Positions 8,718-17,161 of a DNA stretch of 64,000 bases are shown piece after piece. Under the pieces are notes generated by a model. The model was not told the origin of the DNA and made no database searches. It worked only from the letters and a program-made list of their open reading frames with translations. The DNA is taken from contig NZ_KB892079.1 in the NCBI RefSeq assembly GCF_000373645.1, positions 124,001 to 188,000 on the forward strand, in the 5' to 3' direction. The position numbers were made by a program, and so were the translations under genes. This DNA is from Streptomyces sp. ATexAB-D23. Lineage in GTDB: Bacteria > Actinomycetota > Actinomycetes > Streptomycetales > Streptomycetaceae. Positions within the stretch are counted from its first letter, which is position 1. Each line of letters starts with the position of its first letter.

Positions 8718-8990
8718 GACGCCTCTCCGTCCCCCGGGGTCATCCACTCGGCCCTGCCGTCACATTCCCGTCTGCCGTGCGACGCCGTGCACGCGCTCTC
8801 GCCGCACGGCCGCCCCACGGGCGACGACGCCGATATGACAACAGGCCCTCGGCCCAGCCGTCTCTCCGGCGTACAGCCGCACCATCATCACATCACCCGA
8901 AGCCCCGGCGCAGGGCCGCTCCGGCCGATACGATCGAATCGCCGGAACGTCCCGGCCGTCACACAACCACCGCGGTTACAGGGGGACTTC
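8718..8990. promoter_or_regulatory. Divergent intergenic region with a candidate -10 and pseudo-palindrome
   Basis: The 273 bases separate two divergent genes and must hold both promoters. For the plus strand, GATACGATCGAATC (8927-8940) is a near-palindrome around CGATCG and contains a TANNNT hexamer (TACGAT, 8929-8934), about 57 bases before the ATG at 8991. No convincing -35 is present at the right distance. The rest shows nothing recognisable. Confidence 0.3.
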
Positions 8991-9320
8991 ATGCCTGAAG
9001 TCGTGTCCTTCGAGGGGCCGGACGGCGCCTCGCTCCAGGTCGAGGTGCCCGACGACGCACCAGGGCTCGAACGCATCTCGCGGGACTCCGGCGACGTCGT
9101 GCGGGCCCGCCGCCGGCTGGAGGACGCCCTCGCCCAGACCCGGCCCGCCCTGCGCGCGGTCATGGATTCCGTGCGGGCCCTGGGCCCCGACGGCTTCGAG
9201 ATCGAGTTCGGCATGAAGTTCAACGCCGAATCCGGTGTGGTGATCGCCAAGACCGCGATGGAGGGCCATTTCACGGTCAAGGTCCACTGGGGCCGGCCCG
9301 CCCCGGAGCCGGCGGACTGA
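8991..9320 (+). CDS. Trypsin-co-occurring domain (Trypco1 / CU044_2847-like) protein
   Basis: ATG 8991 follows GGGGGA at ideal spacing. The 109-aa protein has an N-terminal beta hairpin (VVSFEGPDGASLQVEV), a central helix and a C-terminal beta segment with the family-like pattern GFEIEFGMKFNAESGVVIAKTA (split here as GFEIEFGMKF and AESGVVIAKT), ending in HFTVKVHW. These small proteins are known from genomic surveys to sit beside trypsin-like peptidases. That is the case here: only 6 bp separate it from a protease-NTPase gene. It may be a substrate, inhibitor or activator of the protease. The family is recognised from sequence pattern; the role is inferred. Confidence 0.72.
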   Translation: MPEVVSFEGPDGASLQVEVPDDAPGLERISRDSGDVVRARRRLEDALAQTRPALRAVMDSVRALGPDGFEIEFGMKFNAESGVVIAKTAMEGHFTVKVHWGRPAPEPAD

Positions 9321-9326
9321 CGCCCG

Positions 9327-12300
9327 GTGTCCGCCCCCGACTGGGAGCGCCCGCCCTGGCTGGTCGGCGTCCGCAGGACCGAGCACGGCGACCCGGTGGG
9401 CGCGGGACTGCTCGTCACCCCGCGCCACGTGCTGACCTGCGCCCATGTCGTGGGACCCGCCCGCGCGCCCGAGCCGCCCGGACGGCCGGTGTTCGTACGG
9501 TTCCAGTACGCGGCCCCGCACGACCCGCTGCCCGCCACCGTGGTGCCCGGCGGCTGGCACCCGGACACCGGGGACGGCACGGGTGACGTCGCCGTCCTCG
9601 AACTCGCCGCGCCGGCGCCCCCCGAGGCCGTGCCCGCCCCGCTGCGGGCCACCGACCCCGGCACCTGGGACCACCGCTTCCGCGCCTACGGCTACCCCGA
9701 GGAGCACAAGCGCCGGGGCGTCCCGGTGCGCGGCGAGATCATCGGCCACGCCGGCAGCGAGTGGATCCAGGTGGAGGCGGGACCGCAGACCGGCTGGGGC
9801 CTGGAGAAGGGGTTCTCGGGCGGCCCGGTCTGGGACGTCAACAGCCAGGGCGTCGTCGGGATGCTCGTCGCCCGCGACTCGGTGACCTCCGTCGACCGGC
9901 GCACCGCCTACGCCATCAAGGTCGAGGCCCTGGTCCGCTATTGGCCCGAACTCGGCCCCCTCGTACGCGACATGACGTCGTCCGAGGCGCGCGACCGGCT
10001 GGAGGACCTGCTGTGGACGCCGCTCGCCGACGACGGCGGCATCCCCCGGGTCGAGGAGGTCGACCCGTACGACATCGGCGTCTGCCGCTCCAAGTACAGC
10101 GACGCCGACCGCGAAGGACCGGCCCGCGCCCCCTACGTGCACCGCAGCCCGCAGGACGAACGGCTCGCCGGACTCCTCGCGAGCCGCAGGTTCGTGCTGC
10201 TGGCCGGGCGCTCCAAGGCCGGCAAGTCCCGCACCCTGTACGAGGCGCTGCTGCGGGCCGTGCCGGACGCCCGGCTGGTCGTGCCGCGCCCCGGCGACCC
10301 GGCCCGCCGCACCCTGGACGACCTCAGCCGGCTGAACCTGCCCACCGGCTCCGACCGCGTGGTGCTCTGGCTGGACGACCTGCACCGCTACCTCCACCCG
10401 GGCGGCCTCGACCTCCAGATCCTGGACCGGCTCGCCGGAAGGGAGCCCGCCGTCACGATCGTGGCGACCATCCCCGCCAAGCAGCGGGCCGCGCTCATCG
10501 CCATGGAGAACGACGTCGGCCGCATCGCCCGCACCGTCCTGAACAAGGCGAGCACCGTCGAACTGCCCTCACTGCTGGGGCCGCGGGACGCCGAGGCGGC
10601 CCGGGACCTGTACCCCGGCGAGGACTTCACCGCCCGGGGCATCGGCGAACTCATGGTCGCCGCCCCCAGCCTGGAACAGCGCTTCACCGACGGGGCCGAG
10701 AGCTGCCCGGCCGGCTGGGCCCTGGCACGGGCGGCGGCCGACTGGATGCGCATGGGCGTCAGCGACCCGGTCCCCGCCGGCGTGCTGCGCGAGCTGTTCG
10801 CCGCCTACATGGACGAGCACCACCCCGCGCTCGACGCCGACGACACCGCCTACCGCGCGGCCCTGGCCTGGGCCCGCGAACCGGTGGCGGGCACCATCGC
10901 CCTCGTCCACCGCGCGCCCGGCTCCGACGGATACGCCGGCACCCCGTACCTCTCGGAGTACCTGGACAGCCGCGACGACGACCCGTCGGCCCCGGTCCCG
11001 TGGTTCGCCTGGAAGTACCTCGCCGACCGCCGCCCGGCCGCGGCCCTCCTGCCCAGCGCCTACACCGCGCTCGTCCGGGGCGAGGCCGTGATGGCCGAGC
11101 GGCTGCTGCTGGGGATCGCCGACGGCGGCGACGACCGCGACACCGCGGCCTGGGCGTCGCTGATGCTCGGTGAGATGTACCTCTACCTGGCGGACTTCAC
11201 GGGAGCGGCCCGGCTCCTGGAGCGCGCCGCCGACTCCCGCGTGGACAGCGTGGTCCCGCTCGCCCAGGCCGTGCTCGCCGACCTGCTCATGATGTACGGC
11301 GACCGCACCCGCTCCCGTCAGCTCCTCGAAAGCGCGGTGGCGGCCCGCGATCCCCAGCTCTCCCAGGTCGCCCAGGTGGGCCTGGCCACCCTGCTCTTCG
11401 CGGACGGCGAGTACGAGCGCGCGGAACGGATGCTCGAAGCGATCGTGGCGGCCGGCGACACCGAGGCGGCCCCGCTGGCCCAGGCCCGTCTGGTCAGCGT
11501 GCTCAGCGGGGCGGACGGCGACGCCGCGGGGGCGCGTACCGGGCACCGGCCCGGCAGCGGCCTGGGCAAGTCCACGGTGCGCGCGAGCACCACCACCGTC
11601 GGCCGGGCCGAACCGTCCGAGCAGCCCTGGTCCCTGTCCCGGGCGGTCGGCGAATCCATGGCGGGCCAGGTCACCTCGGTCGCCCAGGCCAACCTGGGCT
11701 CCATGCTGCTCAGCCAGGGCGATGTCGACCGCGCCGAGGAACTGCTGCGCTCGGCCCTGGCGGGCGGCCGCTTCCACGCGGTGCCGCTGGCCCAGATGGG
11801 CCTGGGCGAGCTGCTGATCGTCCGTGGCCGCCACGAGGAGGCGGAGCAGGTCCTGCGCACGCTGATCGGCTCGGGCAACCCCCTGCTCATCCCGTACGCC
11901 AAGATCCTGCTGGCCGTCTCGTTGCGGCCGCGCGGGCTGATCGAGCAGGGCATGGACCTGCTGCGCGAGGCGGCCGATTCCGGGCACCCCGCCCAGGGCC
12001 CGCGCGCGGTCTGCGGCCTCGCCGAGTGGTACGCCAACGAGGGCGACCTGCCCGCCGCCGAGGAGTGGTTCGAGCGGGCCATCGCGACCGGCCACCCGGA
12101 GTGGGGCGGCATGGCCAAGGTCGAACTCGCCCTGGTCCTCGCCGGCAGCGGCGAAGGCACGGAACGGCCGGCTGAGCTGCTGACGGCCGTCATCGACTCC
12201 GGCCACCCCTTCCTGTCCCCGCTCGCCGCCGCCGCCCTCGGTGACATCCTCGTCCGGGAGGACCGCATCGAGGACGCCGAGCGGGCGTACGGGCTCGCCG

Positions 12301-13811
12301 TCGCCTCCGGACACCGCGACTGGGCCCCGGCGGTCCGGATCGAGCTGGCGTTCATCCAGGCGGCCCGCAACGGCGGTGCGGAGGCCGCCGCCGACCTGCT
12401 CACCACCGTTGTCGACTCCGGCCACCCGAACCAGGCCCCGCGCGCCGCCGACCTGCTCGGCGACCTCTTCGTCCGCGAGGGCCGCTTCGCGGAGGCCGAG
12501 CGCGCCTACCGGCACGCCATCGACTCCGGGCACGCCCAGTGGTCGCTGATCGCCCGCATGGACCTCGCGGTCCTGCTCGCCGACCACGGCGACTTCGAGC
12601 AGGCCGAGCGCCTGCTGCTGGTGGTGGCCGAGGCGGGCGACCCGAACGCCGAGGCGTGGGCGCGCGGCGTGCTCGGCGTGGTCCACATCGGCAACGACCG
12701 GGAGGCGGAGGGCCGGGAACAGCTGCGGGCGGCGGCCGACGCCGACGTCGGGGCCGCCTCCCAGTTCGCCCGCTTCCACCTCGCCAAGTGCCTGGCCGCG
12801 GACGGCGAGGACGAGGCGGCGGAGGCCCTGATCCGCACGGTGGTCGAGGGGGAGCCCTCGCAGGTCACCGAGGTGGCCCGCGCCTGGCTCGCGGTACGGC
12901 TGCTGCACCGGGACCCGGAGGCCGCGCAGGACCTCCTGGTCCGGGTCGAGGACTCGGGCGACGAGGAGGCCATCGTCGGGGCCTACCTCGGCGCCGGTGA
13001 ATACCTCCTGGAGATCGGTGAGGTCCAGACGGCCGGCGAACTTCTCGAAGCGGCACTGGAGCTGGCCGGCCCCGACACCGCGCCCCGGATCGGCGCGCTG
13101 CTCGGCGTGGTCCGCCGCTCGGTCAACGACCTGGACCGGGCCCGTGAGCTGCTGACCGACGCCCTCGCCGCGGGCGACCCGGAGGTCGAACCCCTCGCCC
13201 GGCGCTACCTCGGCAGCACGCTCTTCCGGCTGGGCCTGCTCCCCGAGGCCGAGGAGGTCCTGCTGCCGCTGGCCCACTCCGACGACATCGGGCACCGGCC
13301 GCAGGCCCTCCTGCTGCTGGGCCTGGTGCTGGCGGCGGACAGCCGGCCGGAGGAGGCGTACCCCTGGCTGGAGCAGGCCATCGAGTGCGCCGACGGCGAC
13401 ACCGACACCGAGACCTCCGCGCGTGAGACCTACGCGGAACTGCTGATGAGCGCCGGACAGCGGGAGCGGGCCCTGGAGATCTACGCGCCCCTTGCGGCGG
13501 CCGACGAGGACGCGGCCGGGGCCGGCGAGGACCCGTCCGGGGACGCGGAGGACCGGGCCCCGGACGAGGACACCCCGGACCCGCCCGCGCCCGGCACCGA
13601 CCGCCCGACGCTCGCCCTGCCCCGCCCCGCCCGGCCCGCGCGCCCCGCCCCGCCCGCGGCCCCCGCACCGCACCCGCTCCCGCCGGCCCTGCTCGCGCTG
13701 CTGGCCGAGGTGGCGGATGCGGAGGGCGCGCACGAGGAGGCCGCGTTCTGGTCCGGACTGGCCGGCCGCACACGGGAGGGTGGCCGGGCGGCCCAGCCCC
13801 ACGGTTCGTGA
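9327..13811 (+). CDS. Trypsin-like serine protease fused to a P-loop NTPase and a long TPR-like array
   Basis: The GTG start at 9327 gives 1494 aa with no signal peptide, so it is cytoplasmic. Residues 1-215 are a trypsin-fold peptidase with an intact triad: H40 (LTCAHVV), D87 (GTGDVAVLEL) and S164 (GFSGGPVWD). A P-loop follows (GRSKAGKS, about 294-301) with a likely Walker B (VVLWLDDLHRYL, about 345), resembling STAND-like switches. From about residue 560 to 1440 runs a helical array of about 36-residue TPR/Sel1-like units, with recurring AERLL, LAQ and SGHP patterns. An acidic Pro/Ala linker ends the protein. Protease, nucleotide switch and repeat sensor in one chain is the layout of bacterial conflict and programmed-death effectors. 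The partner is the Trypco1 gene 6 bp upstream. Confidence 0.85.
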   Translation: MSAPDWERPPWLVGVRRTEHGDPVGAGLLVTPRHVLTCAHVVGPARAPEPPGRPVFVRFQYAAPHDPLPATVVPGGWHPDTGDGTGDVAVLELAAPAPPEAVPAPLRATDPGTWDHRFRAYGYPEEHKRRGVPVRGEIIGHAGSEWIQVEAGPQTGWGLEKGFSGGPVWDVNSQGVVGMLVARDSVTSVDRRTAYAIKVEALVRYWPELGPLVRDMTSSEARDRLEDLLWTPLADDGGIPRVEEVDPYDIGVCRSKYSDADREGPARAPYVHRSPQDERLAGLLASRRFVLLAGRSKAGKSRTLYEALLRAVPDARLVVPRPGDPARRTLDDLSRLNLPTGSDRVVLWLDDLHRYLHPGGLDLQILDRLAGREPAVTIVATIPAKQRAALIAMENDVGRIARTVLNKASTVELPSLLGPRDAEAARDLYPGEDFTARGIGELMVAAPSLEQRFTDGAESCPAGWALARAAADWMRMGVSDPVPAGVLRELFAAYMDEHHPALDADDTAYRAALAWAREPVAGTIALVHRAPGSDGYAGTPYLSEYLDSRDDDPSAPVPWFAWKYLADRRPAAALLPSAYTALVRGEAVMAERLLLGIADGGDDRDTAAWASLMLGEMYLYLADFTGAARLLERAADSRVDSVVPLAQAVLADLLMMYGDRTRSRQLLESAVAARDPQLSQVAQVGLATLLFADGEYERAERMLEAIVAAGDTEAAPLAQARLVSVLSGADGDAAGARTGHRPGSGLGKSTVRASTTTVGRAEPSEQPWSLSRAVGESMAGQVTSVAQANLGSMLLSQGDVDRAEELLRSALAGGRFHAVPLAQMGLGELLIVRGRHEEAEQVLRTLIGSGNPLLIPYAKILLAVSLRPRGLIEQGMDLLREAADSGHPAQGPRAVCGLAEWYANEGDLPAAEEWFERAIATGHPEWGGMAKVELALVLAGSGEGTERPAELLTAVIDSGHPFLSPLAAAALGDILVREDRIEDAERAYGLAVASGHRDWAPAVRIELAFIQAARNGGAEAAADLLTTVVDSGHPNQAPRAADLLGDLFVREGRFAEAERAYRHAIDSGHAQWSLIARMDLAVLLADHGDFEQAERLLLVVAEAGDPNAEAWARGVLGVVHIGNDREAEGREQLRAAADADVGAASQFARFHLAKCLAADGEDEAAEALIRTVVEGEPSQVTEVARAWLAVRLLHRDPEAAQDLLVRVEDSGDEEAIVGAYLGAGEYLLEIGEVQTAGELLEAALELAGPDTAPRIGALLGVVRRSVNDLDRARELLTDALAAGDPEVEPLARRYLGSTLFRLGLLPEAEEVLLPLAHSDDIGHRPQALLLLGLVLAADSRPEEAYPWLEQAIECADGDTDTETSARETYAELLMSAGQRERALEIYAPLAAADEDAAGAGEDPSGDAEDRAPDEDTPDPPAPGTDRPTLALPRPARPARPAPPAAPAPHPLPPALLALLAEVADAEGAHEEAAFWSGLAGRTREGGRAAQPHGS

Positions 13812-13832
13812 GCCCACCCGCACGGCCCGGCT

Positions 13833-13866
13833 TGCTACGTGACACGTACTACGCGCCGTGTAGCAT
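13833..13866 (+). promoter_or_regulatory. Palindromic operator overlapping the candidate promoter of the PadR-methyltransferase gene
   Basis: TACGTG-A-CACGTA (13836-13848) is a perfect 13-bp palindrome. It lies inside a larger imperfect dyad (13833-13865) whose ends are TGCTAC and GTAGCA. GTGACA (13839-13844) and TAGCAT (13861-13866) with a 16-bp spacer make a plausible -35/-10 pair. A PadR-type repressor bound here would block its own promoter. Confidence 0.5.
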
Positions 13867-13907
13867 CAGTGGGCCCGTTCCGGAGCCCGGTCACACCTGG
13901 AGAAGCC

Positions 13908-14954
13908 ATGCGCACCAACGACGCCCAGATGCTCGTGCTGTGCGCACTGGCCGACGGGCCGCTGCACGGGTACGCCATCAACGCGGCCATCGAGCAGGTG
14001 TCCGGTCACCGCCTCGGGCCCGGGAGCCTCTACGGAGCCCTGGCCCGTCTTGAGGCGAAGCGGCTGGTGGAGCCCCTGGAGGAGAAGGGCCGTCAACGCC
14101 CGTTCCGCCTCACGCCCGCGGGGCGGGGGCTGCTGGAGCGGGAGGCGCACTCCATGGCCCGTCTGTCCGGCCGCGTGTTCGAGAGCGCTGTCCCCGACGC
14201 CGTCGGGTACCTGGACCGGCTGGCCGCGACGGAGGCGGCCCGTTCCTACAAGAGCGTGATGCTCGACGCGCTGGATGTCCGGCCCGGCGAGAGGGCACTC
14301 GATCTGGGCTGCGGACCGGGGACGGACCTCGGCACCCTCGCCGAGGCGGTCGGCCCGTCGGGCAGGGTGATCGGCATCGACTCCAGCCAGGAGATGGTCG
14401 GGCGGGCGCGCGAGCGTACGGAGAATCTGCCGGTGGTCGGTGTCGAACCGGGCGACATCCACGCGCTCCCGATCGAGGACGGCGGCATCGACCGCGCCCG
14501 GACCGACCGGGTGCTCCAGCACGTGGCGGACCCGGCCCAGGTGCTCGCGGAGGCCCGGCGGGTGCTGCGGCCGGGCGGCAGGCTCGTCATGGGCGAACCC
14601 GACTGGGACTCGCTGGCCATCGACTACCCCGACGTCGAGGTCTCGCGTGCCTACACCCGCCACGTGACGGACGAGGTCGTACGCAACGGGGTCATCGGCC
14701 GTCAGCTGGCCCGGCTCGCGCTGGACGCGGGATTCGCCGTGCCGGCCGTCGTCCCGGTCACCTCGGTCTTCCGTGACGTCCGCGCCGCGGACCGGGTCCT
14801 CGGCATGCAGCGCAACACCGAGCGCGCGGTGTCCGCGGGCTACCTGCCCGCCCCGGCGGCACGGAAGTGGCTCGACCATCTCGCCACCGGGCCGTTCTTC
14901 GCCTCGGTGACGCTGTACGTCGTCGTCGCGGACGCCGAAGCCGTCCCCGGATGA
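13908..14954 (+). CDS. PadR-type regulator fused to a class I SAM-dependent methyltransferase
   Basis: ATG 13908 follows TGGAGAAGCC and gives 348 aa. Residues 1-90 are a PadR-like winged helix: LVLCALADGPLHGYAI, then GPGSLYGALARLEAKRLV and the FRLTPAG wing. Residues 115-340 are a UbiE-like methyltransferase with motif I LDLGCGPGTD (131-140), an acidic IGIDSS strand end, and LRPGGRLVMGEPDWD. Free-standing PadR proteins are dimeric repressors; one chain carrying both domains is uncommon. Methylation or ligand binding might control DNA binding. A perfect palindrome lies just upstream, consistent with autoregulation. No partner gene is adjacent, and a terminator follows. Confidence 0.8.
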   Translation: MRTNDAQMLVLCALADGPLHGYAINAAIEQVSGHRLGPGSLYGALARLEAKRLVEPLEEKGRQRPFRLTPAGRGLLEREAHSMARLSGRVFESAVPDAVGYLDRLAATEAARSYKSVMLDALDVRPGERALDLGCGPGTDLGTLAEAVGPSGRVIGIDSSQEMVGRARERTENLPVVGVEPGDIHALPIEDGGIDRARTDRVLQHVADPAQVLAEARRVLRPGGRLVMGEPDWDSLAIDYPDVEVSRAYTRHVTDEVVRNGVIGRQLARLALDAGFAVPAVVPVTSVFRDVRAADRVLGMQRNTERAVSAGYLPAPAARKWLDHLATGPFFASVTLYVVVADAEAVPG

Positions 14955-14981
14955 CCACTGGTTCACGGCGGCACGCACGAA

Positions 14982-15022
14982 AGAGCCGGTCAAAGCGACG
15001 AAGCGTCGCTTTGACCGGCTCT
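14982..15022. terminator. Strong bidirectional terminator hairpin
   Basis: A perfect 19-bp inverted repeat (14982-15000 and 15004-15022, core GGTCAAAGCGACG) with a 3-nt AAG loop lies between the methyltransferase gene and the 3' end of the opposing tRNA. It is the longest perfect stem found in the window. Confidence 0.85.
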
Positions 15023-15039
15023 GTTCGGTCGGTCGACCG

Positions 15040-15127
15040 TGGTGTCCGAGGGGGGACTTGAACCCCCACGCCCGATAAAGGGCACTAGCACCTCAAGCTA
15101 GCGCGTCTGCCATTCCGCCACCCGGAC
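15040..15127 (-). tRNA. tRNA-Leu, anticodon GAG
   Basis: On the minus strand the gene folds as a class II tRNA with a long variable arm. The acceptor stem GTCCGGG pairs with CTCGGAC, followed by A and an encoded CCA (15040-15042). The anticodon arm CTAGC-TTGAGGT-GCTAG has the loop TTGAGGT, giving anticodon GAG. The T-arm is GGGGGTTCAAGTCCCCC. The gene reads CUC and CUU leucine codons; CUC is among the commonest here. Confidence 0.95.
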
Positions 15128-15169
15128 AAGGTGTCTGTCTCGCGGGCCCGGCCCGTTCCGACGTGGAAA

Positions 15170-15175
15170 ACCATA
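15170..15175 (-). promoter_or_regulatory. Candidate -10 box of the tRNA-Leu gene
   Basis: On the minus strand TATGGT stands about 43 bases before the mature tRNA 5' end, in the locally AT-rich stretch TTTGCTATGGTTTTCC. The -35 region (around 15195-15200) matches poorly. The call rests on the TANNNT shape and position only. Confidence 0.35.
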
Positions 15176-15310
15176 GCAAACATTGGAGGGTGCTCGATCA
15201 CGCCCGGGTCCGTGTGAAGGGCGCATGACGGGACGCGGGCCCCCTTGGGTGTGCGGGCGGCGCGCGGGAGGATGAGAGGGAGCACCACAGCGACAGTGGA
15301 AGGAATCAGC

Positions 15311-16645
15311 GTGAGCGAGACCAATGCGGCCCGGACCGGTTCGGGTGAGACCGCCGAGAACGAGGTGGTGGACCTCTGTCGTGACCTGATCCGGATCGAC
15401 ACCAGCAACTACGGGGACCACTCCGGGCCGGGGGAGCGGGCGGCCGCCGAGTACGTGGCGGAGAAGCTCGCGGAGGTCGGGCTCGAACCGAAGATCTTCG
15501 AGTCCCACAAGGGCCGGGCCTCCACCGTGGCGCGGATCGAGGGAGAGGACCCGTCCCGGCCGGCGCTGCTGATCCACGGCCACACCGACGTCGTCCCGGC
15601 GAACGCCGATGACTGGACGCACCACCCGTTCTCCGGCGAGATCGCGGACGACTGCGTGTGGGGCCGTGGCGCGGTGGACATGAAGGACATGGACGCGATG
15701 ACCCTGGCGGTCGTGCGCGAGCGCATGCGCAGCGGCCGCAAGCCCCCGCGCGACATCGTGCTGGCCTTCCTCGCGGACGAGGAGGCGGGCGGCACGTACG
15801 GGGCCCGGTACCTCGTGGACAAGCACCCGGACCTGTTCGACGGAGTCAGCGAGGCCATCGGCGAGGTCGGCGGCTTCTCGTTCACGGTCAACGAGAACCT
15901 GCGGCTCTACCTCGTGGAGACGGCCCAGAAGGGCATGCACTGGATGCGCCTGACCGTGGACGGCACGGCGGGCCACGGCTCCATGACCAACGACGACAAC
16001 GCGATCACCGAGCTGTGCGAGGCGGTCGGGCGGCTCGGCCGGCACACCTGGCCGGTGCGGGTGACCAAGACGGTGCGCTCCTTCCTGGACGAGCTGTCGG
16101 ACGCGCTCGGCACCCCGCTGGACCCGGAGGACATGGAGGCCACGCTCGCCAAGCTGGGCGGCATCGCCAAGATGGTCGGCGCCACCCTGCGCAACTCCGC
16201 GGCCCCCACCATGCTGGGCGCCGGCTACAAGGTGAACGTCATCCCCGGACAGGCCACCGCCCACGTCGACGGCCGCTTCCTGCCGGGGTACGAGGAGGAG
16301 TTCCTGGCCGACCTCGACCGCATCCTCGGCCCGCGGGTCCGGCGCGAGGACGTGCACGGGGACAAGGCGCTGGAGACGGACTTCGACGGCTCGCTGGTTG
16401 ACGCCATGCAGACGGCGCTCAAGGCGGAGGACCCGATCGCCCGCGCGGTCCCGTACATGCTCTCCGGCGGTACGGACGCCAAGTCGTTCGACGACCTGGG
16501 CATCCGCTGCTTCGGATTCGCCCCGCTGAAGCTGCCGCCGGAGCTGGACTTCGCGGGCATGTTCCACGGCGTGGACGAGCGGGTTCCGGTCGAGGGCCTG
16601 AAGTTCGGCGCGCGGGTCCTGGACCGTTTCATCGACGCGAGCTGA
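15311..16645 (+). CDS. M20-family metallopeptidase / deacylase (ArgE-DapE-like)
   Basis: GTG 15311 follows GGAAGGAATCAGC, giving 444 aa. The di-zinc site is clear: HGHTDVVPA, then GRGAVDMKD (metal-bridging Asp), the catalytic DEEAGG, and a C-terminal MFHGVDERVP. The insert with KVNVIPGQATAHVDGR is the dimerisation domain typical of the family. M20 enzymes hydrolyse peptides or N-acyl amino acids; members with this sequence style are usually called M20/M25/M40 hydrolases, and the substrate cannot be read from sequence. The gene stands alone, divergent from tRNA-Leu and 145 bp before the chaplin pair. Confidence 0.88.
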   Translation: MSETNAARTGSGETAENEVVDLCRDLIRIDTSNYGDHSGPGERAAAEYVAEKLAEVGLEPKIFESHKGRASTVARIEGEDPSRPALLIHGHTDVVPANADDWTHHPFSGEIADDCVWGRGAVDMKDMDAMTLAVVRERMRSGRKPPRDIVLAFLADEEAGGTYGARYLVDKHPDLFDGVSEAIGEVGGFSFTVNENLRLYLVETAQKGMHWMRLTVDGTAGHGSMTNDDNAITELCEAVGRLGRHTWPVRVTKTVRSFLDELSDALGTPLDPEDMEATLAKLGGIAKMVGATLRNSAAPTMLGAGYKVNVIPGQATAHVDGRFLPGYEEEFLADLDRILGPRVRREDVHGDKALETDFDGSLVDAMQTALKAEDPIARAVPYMLSGGTDAKSFDDLGIRCFGFAPLKLPPELDFAGMFHGVDERVPVEGLKFGARVLDRFIDAS

Positions 16646-16721
16646 CACGCGTCACGGCGTAAATCGCCAGGATGTGCGCATATAACCGGAACGAGTGAAT
16701 GGAGCGTTCTACTCGTAGCCC

Positions 16722-16741
16722 CGTTACTTCCTCCTCGTTAC
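16722..16741 (+). promoter_or_regulatory. Direct repeat CGTTAC-N8-CGTTAC in the chpH leader
   Basis: Two CGTTAC copies (16722-16727 and 16736-16741) are spaced 14 bp start to start, about 50-70 bases before the chaplin ATG. Chaplin genes are known targets of developmental control by the ECF sigma factor BldN. I cannot identify a BldN promoter with confidence, so this is listed only as a candidate regulatory repeat. Confidence 0.3.
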
Positions 16742-16790
16742 AGGTGATGCGGTCCGCGGCTGGGACCGCGTTTGCCAACTAGGAGGAATA

Positions 16791-17024
16791 ATGATCAAGA
16801 AGATCGTCGCCGCTGCGGCTGTCACCGGTGGTCTGGTGCTCGCGGGTGCCGGCATGGCCGTCGCCGACTCGGGCGCCCAGGGTGCCGCCATCGGCAGCCC
16901 CGGCGTGCTCTCGGGCAACGTCGTCCAGGTTCCCGTCCACGTCCCCGTGAACCTGTGCGGCAACACGATCGACGTCATCGGTCTGCTGAACCCCGCCTTC
17001 GGCAACGTCTGCGTCAACAGCTGA
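16791..17024 (+). CDS. chpH: Short chaplin (ChpH-type) hydrophobic spore-surface protein
   Basis: ATG 16791 follows a perfect AGGAGGA. The 77-aa precursor has a Sec signal (IKKIVAAAAVTGGLVLAG, AVA-D cleavage near residue 25) and one chaplin domain: SPGVLSGNVVQVPV, two cysteines (NLCGNT and NVCVNS) and the DVIGLLNPAFGN signature. Secreted short chaplins assemble into amyloid fibrils that lower surface tension and coat aerial hyphae and spores. The next gene is a long chaplin, matching the chpH-chpC arrangement known from Streptomyces. The symbol is given by domain type and position; it could be another short paralogue. Confidence 0.88.
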   Translation: MIKKIVAAAAVTGGLVLAGAGMAVADSGAQGAAIGSPGVLSGNVVQVPVHVPVNLCGNTIDVIGLLNPAFGNVCVNS

Positions 17025-17059
17025 CGTCGCGCGTCAACCCGTAAGGGTTTGAGCCCGCT

Positions 17060-17094
17060 CGGCCCCGGAGCGCACTCCATGCGCCTCGGGGCCG
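17060..17094 (+). terminator. Hairpin terminator after the short chaplin
   Basis: A 15-bp stem with two internal mismatches (CGGCCCCG...GCGCA, 17060-17074; TGCGC...CGGGGCCG, 17080-17094) has a 5-nt loop. It sits between the two chaplin genes, so they may be transcribed separately. Confidence 0.65.
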
Positions 17095-17161
17095 TCGGGT
17101 CCTTTGCCTCCGCACAGTCGAGTCCGGGGGTACTCCGGAAGGTAGAAGGCAGGAAACACCT

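Noticed and set aside
10569..13823. A minus-strand open frame opposite the TPR half of the protease gene
   Set aside because: Periodicity in it mirrors the TPR repeats of the plus strand; it has no ribosome site or domains.
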